Positions 1 to 12,400 of a stretch of DNA of 64,000 nt are shown here, one piece after another. Under the pieces are notes generated by a model. It was not told the DNA's origin. It searched no databases and was given only the letters and a program-made list of their open reading frames with translations. Each line of letters begins with the position of its first letter. Position 1 is the first letter of the stretch. This DNA comes from Chondrosia reniformis (Eukaryota > Porifera > Demospongiae > Chondrillida > Chondrillidae), in NCBI GenBank assembly GCA_947172415.1, contig OX359191.1:5084001-5148000 (forward strand). The letters are read 5' to 3'. The position numbers and the translations under genes are program-made.

Positions 1-483
1 AACCAGTTATGTCCACCCCAGATGGAGTTGTAGCACCATTCGTATGGATGTCATTCACTGTGATGTCCTCAGCGGAGATACGTACATGCAAAAAGAATGG
101 AATGGAAGGAGATAGTTGATGACTCTCTTTGGCTATATAAGAGGATATCAGTGTGTGTTGAATTCGCAAGGTGTGCTTCTCCGCAAGAGCATTCCTGGCC
201 CTTTTGCTAGTGTCTCCATCAATATGTTCATCAAAGTTAAGAAGACCCTCATAAACGTTATTAGAAAGGAGTCTTAATGCTACTTAACCTTTCCTCTCCT
301 CATCAAATATATCTCATGGCGAGCTTTACATCATTATAATGTTGCCTTGGACTTTGCCCCCTCGATGCTATACATCTGCCTAGTTACAAAGGGAATTTGG
401 TAAAACAAGGGGTTGTTGTATGAAAGTTGCTAATTGATTTCCTGCTGTAGTGAAAATATTACTTAATCTTTTTCTGTACATAG
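1..483. other. Intron of EIF2B1, no recognised feature
   Basis: Upstream intron sequence ending at the TAG acceptor at 481-483. I see no exon of EIF2B1 in it and no convincing repeat. Confidence 0.5.
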
Positions 484-3400
484 CTGGGAAATGCATGAAT
501 CTCTGAAAGCACTAGGCATTCCCTCGAAAGTTATTTTGGATTCAGCTGTTGGGTGAGTTAGTTATATAGTCTTGATATCCATTACAGCCCTTTTTCTGCT
601 TTGTGTAGTGACAATAGTCATTGATCTTTCTATATTAGCCAAAAGTGGGACCTTCATCAATGTATAATCCAGCCAACAATGTATCTAGATAGATGTCAAC
701 ATCTGCAAAAGGATGTATTACAAATAGCATAGTGAATCTATCTAATGTGGTCAGCTTGGGATCAGCTAACTTTGGCCTTTTTATAAAGGTGCCGGTATTA
801 TAGAACGTCTTCTGTATGTCCTATTGTATACATACAAGTTTTGCCAGGACATTAGGCCATAATTTGGGGGTGACCATTTATACAGCCATTATAGTTAGAG
901 TGCTAGTTAGAGTAATTACAGTTTTGCTTTTTTTTAATTTAATTGTAGTTATATAATGGATAAAGTGGACATAATCATTGTTGGTGCAGAAGGCGTTGTT
1001 GAAAGTGGGGGTATAGTAAATAAGGTAAGCTTGGGTATAAATTGCTTAACACAATGGAAAACTATCTATTTTGGAGTCATGTAAATATTTAATTGCCAGA
1101 AATATACATCTGAGACTTCCTGAGCAGGCTATTTCTAATTGAAAGCTCATATGGCATCTCAAATTATAATGATAAAGGGATAAAATATTAAATATTAAAC
1201 TGCTTCAGATGTGTGTAGAGTGTCCTGCGGCGCCCCTATATTGTTTTCAGAAATTATGTTAACGTATGGCTTCCTGTTCGTAGTCTTGTATATACAGTGC
1301 AAGTTACAATAATATATATATATAATATTATATGTTTATATATCTGTCAAAAAATGGCGGACGTTCGGCTAGCTTTCGTTTTCTAGCTTAAAATTAGCTT
1401 TCTCTTCCTTAGCGTAGAACATTGAACGAACGAAATGGACTTAAAAACCACCCTTACTAATACTATGTAACGTAAAGCTTGCGCAAAAACGTTTTCTACG
1501 AGATATGGCCTTGAAAAATTGACGGCCAGCAAGAGTCGATCGGAAATCGGTTAACCGTTTATCTATGAGAACCAGCCAAGTAGTTCGAGTTTACTTAGGG
1601 GCGCCTGGCGCCCCACGAGTTTTTTAAACTCGAACTCCTTGTTTATTATATGACTACTTTCTAATTTCTGCACTTACTCAAGGCAACCTTGTCATTTTCC
1701 CTTATATTGTTTTCATTTGCCGATTACGTTGTACGGCTTCATGTTACGGAAAGATATATATAATACGGGTTCATACGCAACTATTATAACACTTATTTTA
1801 TACGTCGATATATGTATAATACGAGTTCATACGTAACTATTGTTATACTTAATTTATACGTCAATATATCGTTTTTGCAAATGGCGGCGTTCAGGAAGCT
1901 TTAGTTAACGAAGCTTTTCCAGCGTTATTTATAAAGTTCAGGACACTTAAGCGTCCTCAATCGTTAGCATTACGAATATATATATTAAATCCCAACGATG
2001 CGGCCAAGTAGTTCGAGTTAATTCGGGGGCGGCAGCCCCACGAGTTTTTAAACTCGAACTACTTGTTTAATCCTTGACTGCCTGTAGCTTCCATTATTTT
2101 TGGAATAGCTGACCATGCTGATGTTTCAACCCTGATAGTATATTTCAGTGACAATTGGCTGGAAATGAATTGCTAAAAGAGGAAATAGAATTTTCACTTC
2201 CTAACTTTCAATGGGAAGAGAAATTATATGGAATATGCATATTGAATTGCATTCAGGCTTCGTGTAATTTAATGCCTTGATTTAAATTTTTGTTGACATG
2301 ACATTGTTGATCCTGATGGTTTCTGTGACTGTTCTCCTCTGACATTGGATCTAACAGTCTATAATCTTTAAAGATTAAGAAACCCTTGAATGATTCTAGT
2401 TATCAACCCATTAAGAAAAGCTATAATATGGCAATGAACAGAAGGCAACTGACGTTCTAAGATCAATTGAGAAAAATGGCAAGCTAGTCTCGAACTATAT
2501 AACAATCAACAGTGCACTTCTATGGTTTACCAAAATACACTAGGCAAGTGCACCCTGGAGACCAGTTATTTTCTGCATTAATTCTTTAAACTATACACCT
2601 TCAAGTATCTTGTAGAGGTATTATCACTTTTATGGAGGAAGACACATTTAGCTATCTAGCTATTTATCTATCTGTCTTTTCATCAAAGCATCCATCCATC
2701 CATCCACTGACTAACAGGTTTATAGATCATTTTTTAACTTGCATGCAAGGGCATTAACCACTTTGCGAAGGTTGTAGAGCATCGAAACATGTTTTGGCGT
2801 TTAGAAAAGCATGCAAAAACAACTGCAAACACTCGAATGCAACCGAAAATCCCATCGTTGTTGATTTATGAGGTGTTAATTGGTAATACATTGAATAGGG
2901 CGGCCATGTTTTTTTCGGCCGTCCCTACTTAGAGAGTACTGCCGTACTCTCTAATACATCCAAATGCTATGGTTATTAACTGATACAGTGGACCCCACTT
3001 ACGTATGTAATTTCATAATGTTTTATTTCATAATCCGCTTATTTGCATAAGGTGCTCTCATGCCAATCTTCTTATGGTCATCCTCAATTTAAAACCCTGG
3101 ATCAACCTTCTTCAAAGTGCCTGCCTCATCCTTTAACAGCTGCAATAGCCCAGACAGAAATTAGGTGCTTGTAGGATGACCATGTAGAAATCTGAATGTG
3201 GAGGTATATAGGTGTTTCAATGAATAACTCTGAGGGCCACCATGTTAGCTGTGCCATGCATGTATACAAAAGCAAATTCATGCAGTAACAAGTCTTGATA
3301 TTAAGGAGACTGATGTACCAAATCAAGGGTGAATTAAGTCCTCTTCTTTCAGGGCAAGGTGTAACTTGATAAGTATTGAAAAGAGTTGCTCTTTCAATGC

Positions 3401-6400
3401 CAACTTCATTTTTAGATAGGCAGCCCCTTATATTGTTTTCATTTGCCGATTACGTTGTATGGCTTCATGTTACGGAAAGATATATACAGTGCAAGTTACA
3501 ATATACTAAGGTAATCTAAATAAATAAATAATATAATATAATATAATATAGTATAATTAAATAATTCATATGGCTCCAAGAAAGGATCTAGAAACAAAAT
3601 GGGCATATCATCATAAAGTATAGGGTATAAAACTCGTTTTAAATTAAGTGATTTCTTATTTAGGCCTCTGTTTGGTAGAAAACAGAGGACAAAGTCTGCA
3701 TATAAAAGGCCATAGGACTATAGAAAACCTATGGAAAATTTATATTCAAACCATATGTTATATTAATAAAAATTTTCAATTTGTCAGATAACTGTGAAAC
3801 CAACATATATCGTGGTACACGTGCATAGAAAACGTCTGGCGAAGTTTTGCTTAATTAAATGAGCAAAATAATCAAAATATAATAAAGAATTCAAAGTTAC
3901 GATTGCGCAAGCTGGTGATGTATTGTGATGTTCTTCTAATGTGTCACCAACACCTCTCGTATGTCGCTTCGTAAACATTTAGTGAATCATGTGACGCACA
4001 CAGGGACATAAAGGCTGGGGCCTTTTATTTCATAATGACCCTTGTGTGCAAGTTACCAAATTGTCTCTAACCCTGTTGTTTATGTGAATGCATGCAAGCA
4101 ACCAACGGTACTCCTAGCTCACACTGAAGGCAAGTCAAATCCGCGGTGATTATTGGCTGAGACCCCCTACATGAGACTGGAATTTTTGCTGATAATGGCA
4201 TGCAGTTGCATCATCTTCAGTCTATACTAAGGTGTGAAAAGGTAATTGGAAGGCCATGTGTTTAACCTTATATGATCTGTAGAGACTACTACTCTGTATG
4301 CAGAAGTTGAGAATTTCAGTGTGGCTAAAGTCTTGTAGTGTTTAATTATATATATACCTGATTGTGATTATTTTATTATATTATATTATATTATATTATT
4401 TATTTATTTAGATTACCTTAGTATATTGTAACTTGCACTGTATATAATACGGGTTGATACGCAACTATTATAACACTTATAAGGCCCCTAGATTTAGCAT
4501 AGTGAGCCAAGGATTCACAGAAGATCAAGATAAAGAAAAAGACAAAGACTCCCAGGATCACTGATGAAGGGTGGAATTCCCAGAAACGGCTGTCTGACCC
4601 AGTGGAGAAGAAGATGAAAGAAGGGAAAAGAAGGAAGAAAAGACTACTGTATCTTCATCTAAAGCTCTCTTTAGGTTTAGTTCCCCTATAGGCTCTTTTT
4701 ACAGAATAGGCATATAGCATGTAGGAAAATGGTATCTTAGATTTTTCATGTGTTTACTTAGCCTCATGTTAGTCCCTGGTGGCTGTTGAGCCTTGTTGCC
4801 TTTAAATAGCCCCAGCTACATGTAATAGGTTAAGTCTTTGTGGACTAGCTTGTCTAGTCCTTGACCCATTTCCAATCATGACAAGTACAAAGTATAGAGA
4901 TAGGATACCGGCTGGGAGTTCGCCCGGGTTAACAAGCTCCCCGTCATTAGGTAAAGGTAGGGTGCCTGGTGATGAAAAGTTAGCTAACTCTCCCCCATCT
5001 GTAGGTAGAGGGGTGCCTACTGGTGGGCAAGCTAGCCCCTCACTAGTTAAGAAGTGTAGCAATAAGCGGTGTAAAACATGTCCCTCTTTAGTTACTGGCC
5101 CTACTTTTAAGAGTTCAGTTACTGGCAGGACCTATCAAGTCCATAGCCCTTGTGGTCCCCTAGGATGCCAGAGTAGGAATGTTGTGTATCTTATTACTTG
5201 TAAACAATGTGATGTACAGTATGTAGGAGAAACCTCTCAGATGCTTAGGAGTAGAATGAACAACCATAGGCCTAGTACCAAAGGTTTTAAGCCACTGTAT
5301 CTTTACAATCACTTTAATTCTGATAACCATAGTTTTGATGATGCCTTGATTATGCCCATAGAACAGATACCTGAGACACCTAATTCTACTAGCCTCAGAC
5401 GACTGAGAGAAGCGTTCTGGTACAAGGAACTCTGCTCTATTTACCCATATGGACTTAACGATAACATTAAAGGCGTTGGCAATATTTCAAAACTTAAAAA
5501 AGAAATCATCGTATGGAACCTTTTTAATCGCTTATCTCATAAAAGACGGCATCGGCGCTCCTAAAATCGACAGGCAGTAGTAATAACGCTGCCTACGACC
5601 CTGAATGGCTCAAAGAACGACTACCACTTTACAAGAACGTGGGCTTTCTAGCCAAACTTAAACGCGATACTTTTGCATTACAAGCTCGACACCTTCATCG
5701 TTTGTTAAACTCGGTACAATGTCTCATCGATACCCCAGAAACACCTTTTCCGCTTAGACTTATGCTAATGATTAAAGACGTTATTAAAGCACGCGCTTCA
5801 GCCAGCCTTCCCAAACACCCAACGAAAACAACAAGTCCAGAAGGGTTTCTTAAAATCGTGTTTCATAATAAAGGTGTAGAAAAAATAGGCCTCTCAGGTA
5901 TCTTAAACCAAAAGTTAGTGTTAGAAACTGTCCCACCCTTTATACAAAACAAAGAGCCCCCATGTGTAGTATATAAGTATACCCAACCAATAGGACCTCA
6001 AATCTTTAACTTTTCACAAACCTCTAAGTCAGATGTTTTTAGAAAACCAGAACCATGTGAGTGTCACAAGTCCCCCTTCATTTACAAGCCCCTAGGCCAT
6101 GTTTTAACAGGTGATCTACGTATTGTTAGTAACCCAAAACTTAGAAAACTTCTTAAGAAAGGACCAAAATTTAGAGAACCTAATAACTTTAATTGGGTAA
6201 CTGCTTTAAAAATGTGTAAGGAAGGTCTTAGAAAATATAAGATTACCTGGGCCCGTAGAGAAAATGTATCTACTTCTGTATTTAGTGAGTGGGAAAATGC
6301 TGTACTTAAGAAAATTAATGGTAGGATCTCTAAGCTGTCTAAATCGTATACCAAATCCTCAGTAGCCAAGAAGACCCTTACTTGCCCTAAAATTAAGAAA

Positions 6401-9400
6401 TTCTTAGCAGACCTACATGATAAGTATGTTATAGCCCCTGCCGATAAGGCCTCTAATAATATAATTTTTATATGTAAGTCCTACTATAGACAAATTATTA
6501 ATGAAGAACTAGGCAGTACCTCCACTTATGCTAAATGTACAGTAGAACCCCAACAGTTAATTAGGAAACACATAGATTTCTTAAAACTAGAGAACTTAGA
6601 ACCTAAACCAGACTGGTGTAACCTTCCCTCTTTTTACTGGATGCCTAAGCTACATAAGAACCCTTACAACTACAGATTCATAGCTGCTTCTCACAAATGT
6701 ACTACCAAACCCCTTTCTAGATTTCTAAATTCAGCACTCAGACTAATTCTCAAACATTTTAGAGAATACTGCCTAGGTATATATAGGAATACTGGTGTTA
6801 ATGCCTTTTGGATAGTAGAAAACTCACTAGAAGTCTTAGATAGTCTTAGGTCTATACCCGCTAGAAAAACCCAGCTAGCTAGTTTTGATTTTTCTACATT
6901 ATATACAGCGATCCCCCATAACCTACTTAAAGATAAGATTACTAACCTTATTCATAGTGCCTATACCTGTAGGAAGTCCCAATATATAGAAGTCTGTCAG
7001 GATAAAGCCTTTTGGTCTAACAATGTCTCCAATAAAGCAGTCACAGCTGTTCATTTAGTAGAGCTCTTTAATTACCTTATTGACAACATTTATGTATTTG
7101 TAGACGGTTCTGTATTTAAGCAATGTGTAGGTATCCCTATGGGTACTGACTGTGCCCCTGTAGTTGCTAATCTTTTTCTGTTTGCCTATGAGTATGAGTT
7201 TATGAAAGGACTACTTAAGGATAACATCACCCTAGCTATTAAATTTTCCAATACTTATAGGTATATTGATGACCTTTTATGTATTAACAACAAGGATTTT
7301 GAACTGTCAATTAGTGATATTTACCCCAAAGAACTTATTCTTAAAAAGACAAATACCAGCCCTAAAAAATCCCCCTTTTTAGACTTAGATATAACCATTA
7401 CTAACAATCAATTTATCACTAAAGTATATGATAAGTGAGAGGACTTTAACTTTGATATAGTAAATTTCCCCCATTTAGATAGTAATATTCCTAATACCCC
7501 AGCCTATGGTGTCTTTATTTCACAACTAATTAGGTATTCTAGAATATGTAGTGACTTCTCCAGTTTTCAGGCTAAAAGTTTGCAGTTATGCAGTAGGCTT
7601 ATTAAGCAGGGTTACAAATACTTTAAGCTAAAATCAACCTTTAAAACCTTCCTATCCCGGCAGCCTCTAGTTAGAATCAAGTATAAGCAAAAAGTAGCTA
7701 GTATGCTTAAGGACTGTCTTGTGTTACCCCATATTGTGTTACCCCACCTCCAAAGAAATGTTACTACTAGAAGACCTAAGGGTAGACTTACGTAATATGT
7801 CCTACTTGTGTCTATAGTTATGCTGAGTCTGTTTTACCTGTACAAGCAAGATTACTAATAGATTTATAATTAATTCATTAAAGTTAATTGGACCTACATG
7901 AAAGGATTCATAAAATTAAATTTCATCATGTGTCTTAGTTAACACCTTATTTAACTTTTGGCGCCAAAATAGTGTATATAAGGCCCCTAGATTTAGCATA
8001 GTGAGCCAAGGATTCACAGAAGATCAAGATTAAGAAAAAGACAAAGACTCCCAGGATCACTGATGAAGGGTGGAATTCCCAGAAACGGCTGTCTGACCCA
8101 GTGGAGAAGAAGATGAAAGAAGGGAAAAGAAGGAAGAAAAGACTACTGTATCTTCATCTAAAGCTCTCTTTAGGTTTAGTTCCCCTATAGGCTCTTTTTA
8201 CAGAATAGGCATATAGCATGTAGGAAAATGGTATCTTAGATTTTTCACTTATTTTATACGTCGATATATGTATAATACGAGTTCATACGCAACTATTGTT
8301 ACACTTAATTTATACGTCAATACATCGTTTTTGCAAATGGCGGCGTTCAGGAAGCTTTAGTTTACTAAGCTTTTCCATCGTTATTTATAAAGTTCAGGCC
8401 ACTTAAGCGTCCTCAATCGTTAGTATTACGAATATATATATTAAATCCCAACGATGCGGCCAAGTAGTTTGAGTTAATTCGGGGGCGGCAGCCCCACGAG
8501 TTTTTAAACTCGAACTACTTGTTCTATGGGACTCAAGCTCACTCTGGTTGTTCTGGTTCCTATGCCCTTGAAAAACCAAAAAGAACAGCAAAAGATGGAC
8601 GTGGTTGGATTGAAGTGAGGAGGGGCTCAGCCCCCCTTAGAATAATAACTATACAGCCTAAATTTGAAATTATACTCACCTATTATTGTACCTAGGTTAG
8701 CCACTTAGCAGAGGAATTTTGGGGTCAATGTATATAATGACCAGATTGATTGAACAGGACTACACTCAGCTTAAACCTCAGACCTGAAGCACCAATTTGA
8801 GCACTTATTCAACAATGTTCGCGTCCAGAGTTATGTAACAATAATGAATTGAAGGTTGACTCGGACGAGTGCTGGAGTTTCATGAGACTTGGATTTTCCC
8901 TGTAGTCACAAGGCAGGAATGTGATTTATTATCTTTGGTATAACATGAATGTGCATCATAGAATTTATGCAATCAATGAAATCACACCAATATCAATACA
9001 GTACAATGGGTGCTTGAAGTTAATTCAGCCCTCCTAACTAGAGCCATCTTCCTACACCTCTCTTTCAGCATCATCACTGCAATAACAGTTAAGATACATT
9101 GTTGCAGTTGTCATCTACAGTGAAGTTCTGCCTTGCAACCACTTTTGCCCTCGATACCTTATTATCTTTGCTTAATTTGGCTCTTTGCAATGGGCCTCCT
9201 ATCAATCTCTTCCCTTGTAATCTTAACCTGGTCCTCTTTGATGATGTCACTTCTTTGAAGACCTACGTACTAGGTGCAGTTCGCTTTTTGGAGATCTAAA
9301 GTGTACACTAATGTCTGTTTGGAAAGTTTGCTTGCTCTCCAATTTGTTTCCACACAAGAAATGCTGGCTATAAACTCAGTGGTTCTCTCTGAAGACAAAG

Positions 9401-12400
9401 TTGTGTGAAAGTGTTAATGATGCTCACCATCAGTCTCTTGTCTGGTGATCAATTCAGTTCAATTCAGCTTTAATAATCCTACTATCATTTGGTCGGAAAC
9501 ACTGCCAATTAGTAACAACACGCTCATTCTTTTACTGAGTTGTACGTATGTTTGTGTATTTGTATATTTACCCCTAATTGATGAGTAATATTTGAAATTA
9601 TAGACTGAATTCATTCAGTGATTTAGGATTTAGAATATCCCATCACAAAATTTGTACTGGTTAATTTTATAATTACAGTGGAACCTTGCTTAACGACCTC
9701 CTCAGTATTAAGACCACCTCAAAATTGCAACACATTTTTTTGGTCCTGAGTAATTCTTGTATCTCGTGCTGTACTTTAGGTGTTCAGAAAAGCGACCACC
9801 TCGGAATTCACTTTTATGACCACTATTTTTGGACTGATATTATTAAAATAACCGGTTCGAGTTCTGGTCGTCGCCAATGCCATATCTCATAGAAAACGTT
9901 TATGCAAGCTTTACCTTAGTAAAAGTGCTTTCTAAATCCCTTTCGCTAGTTCAATGCTCGACGTTAAGGAAGAAAAAGCTTATTTTTAAGGTAGAAAACG
10001 AAAGCCAGCCAAGTGTCTGCCATTTTGTTGACAGATATTTCCTACGTGTACATGTACGTAATTATTTCAGAATTAGGACCACCTCAAAATTAAGACCAAA
10101 AAATGTGGTCCCAAAGGTGGTCGCATTTGTGAGGTTCCACTGTACTTGTATCGTTACAGATTTATACAATTTTCCCTGTTTTCTAAATTCATAGATTGGA
10201 ACTTATCAGATGGCAGTCATGGCTAAAACATTGAATAAGGCTTTCTATGTTGTGGCTGAATGTTTTAAATTTCAAAGAATGTATCCTTTGACTCAAGGGG
10301 ATTTACCTAATTGTGAAAAGGTATGTATGTTTTGATTATGACAAATTTATCACTTACTAAAATGAATGGGGTGGCAATTATAATAAAAAGTATATTAGCA
10401 ATCCAAGCCATTCAAATTCAAATATAAAAATCTTCTTTAACTGGTAAGACCTTAAGTCTTTGGCTAATCTTCTATTTACTCTACAATAGAATATGAAAAG
10501 GTGGGAAACTGAGCTGATAAGTAATTGCTAAATGTGACAAGGATAATTGATTGAATTGATACTTTATTTGGATCTGTAGATGCAAGCAAGCATCAATTAG
10601 ATTCTATGTCAAGGGAAACTATATAGTAATAATTATTTTATTAATGTTTAGCATCTACCTGATCTATCATCTATCACATGGTGATGAGGGAGGTGTTTCC
10701 ACTATTCAAAAGGGGAGTGGGTTTGAATAACTGCCAGATACAGGTGACTATGTTTACCGATGACATGGTATTATTGGCTGAGAGGGAGGAAGATCTATAG
10801 GTGAATGTGGAGAAGCTGTATGATGCGATGAAGAGGCACAAATTGAAAGTGAACTGTGGTAAATCCAGTACAACTGTCGTCAGTAGGGCTCCAAAGTGCA
10901 ACATGAAGATTGATAGAGTAAAGGTGAACAATGTCAAAGAGATGGTGTATCTGGGGGTAAAGCTTAGCTAGGATGGGAAGATGGGTAACAAGATGGAAAG
11001 GAGGATTGGATTGAAAATGCAAACAGTGGGGGCTACGAAAAAGGTGTATGAGAGCAGAGACATAACAGGGAAGCAAAAGCAACAGTGTTTGAAGCAGTCG
11101 GGACTCCAACACTAACACAAACATATGGATGTGAGTCATGGGTCCTAAAAGAGGGACACGTCCAGGATACATGCGACAGAAATGAGGGTGTTGAGTAAAA
11201 TTGTAGGTGTCACCAGGAGAGACCATGTCAGAAATGAGATGGTGAGGGAAAGTTTGAGATTGGGAACGGTGTTCAAGATGGTGGAGAGGAGGAGAAAATG
11301 TTGGAAGGAAGTGAAGAGCAGGAAGGGAAGTCTGGTATAGAAAATATTGACTGGAGGAGTGGGAAGAAGACCTAGAGGACGGCCCAGGAAGAGATGGAGG
11401 GACCCCTTTTGAGCAATATGAACATTATGGATTGCCTCTGTGGTATTTAGAGATATGCTACTGACTATAACTAGACCATCTGAACTTAGTAGATTTATAC
11501 ATGTATAGTTTAATGGACGACCCCCATTACTGGGTATTTTTGCTGATATCCAATTGAGTATTGATTGATTTGATTGATTGATATTAATGTTAAAAAAATA
11601 GATTTGTCCACTTTCAATTTTTTTAATTTGTGTGTGTGTGTGTTCCTTTTCCCAGGGGTTCATTCATTTTTATTACTTTTATGGTATAACTTGGTAGTAT
11701 TAGTGTATTATGTTTTGAAAAGGAAGTAAATGGTACCACAATTATTATCTGAAGCTTATCTCAAAGCTGTGATGAATCATTATTTGACTCTAGATTTACC
11801 CCACCCACTCATGTTGCCTGAGGAGTGCAAATGAGCAAAGGGTATAACTAAAGCCCTCTTGATTGGAACCAGAGTCTTCCCTTAGCTACTCAAAGAGGTG
11901 GTTGAATCGTAGGCAGCTGTTTCTGTCTTTATTGGGACTCATCAGTATGGTATGGGACTCATCAGTATGGTATACCATTGAAGTTTTATCCTGACCACTC
12001 AGGTCTCCTATGGTGTGCAAGTGAGCAAAGGATGTAACTTAAGTTGCAACTTCAATTGCATGCAGGTGTCCAGATTGAGCAGTTTCACTGTATAGTTCCT
12101 AGAATACGTTAATTCAGTACACTTAATTCATACTGGAGTCATGTAACTTTCTTAACCCCTTCTCTGCCAAATTTTCTCCCTGTAATCTATCTTAGCGGTT
12201 TTCCATTCTCATCATTCACTCATTTACTTTTGTACAGCTATTTTAGCCTCCCTTACTCTTCCCCCTGTGTTAGCTACAAAGCATTGAAATCATGAAATTG
12301 GGTATACCACGAATTTAATATATATTCTTTGGGCTTAGAAATTGATTATCTCTGCTTTGTGATAATAGTTTGTATAAGTTGAAACAACACAGAGGATCTA

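Larger units (their letters stand above)
4478..8247 (+). mobile_element. Penelope-like retroelement with N-terminal GIY-YIG (Naiad-type)
   Basis: A 3.77-kb element with near-identical 271-bp direct pseudo-LTRs (4478-4748 and 7977-8247; one difference noticed, AAGATAAAG versus AAGATTAAG). Between them lie a GIY-YIG endonuclease ORF and then a reverse-transcriptase ORF, the permuted order known for N-terminal-EN PLEs (Naiad/Chlamys) rather than canonical Penelope. CACTTAT flanks both sides, a short target duplication confirmed by the empty repeat copy at 1780-1800. A TATA-like GTATATAAGG overlaps the start of the 3' pseudo-LTR. The high LTR identity implies recent insertion. Confidence 0.85.
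3420..8521 (+). repeat. Hairpin-ended repeat, subfamily B, copy 2, split by two nested insertions
   Basis: Host-repeat segments are 3420-3486, 4441-4480 and 8248-8521, which together match the intact copy at 1700-2065. The two gaps are a TIR-bearing MITE (3487-4440) and a full Penelope-like element (4478-8247). The terminal hairpin at 8462-8521 is preserved. Confidence 0.75.

Noticed and set aside
4802..5062. 86-codon antisense ORF over the PLE endonuclease
   Set aside because: Shadow of the Pro/Ser/Gly-rich N-terminus of the sense ORF; no motif.
7436..7438. Selenocysteine codon in the PLE RT
   Set aside because: The position is Arg in relatives, not Cys, and I see no evident SECIS; kept only as something to check.
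11145..11663. 172-codon minus-strand ORF
   Set aside because: Antisense to a LINE fragment whose sense strand shows RT motifs.
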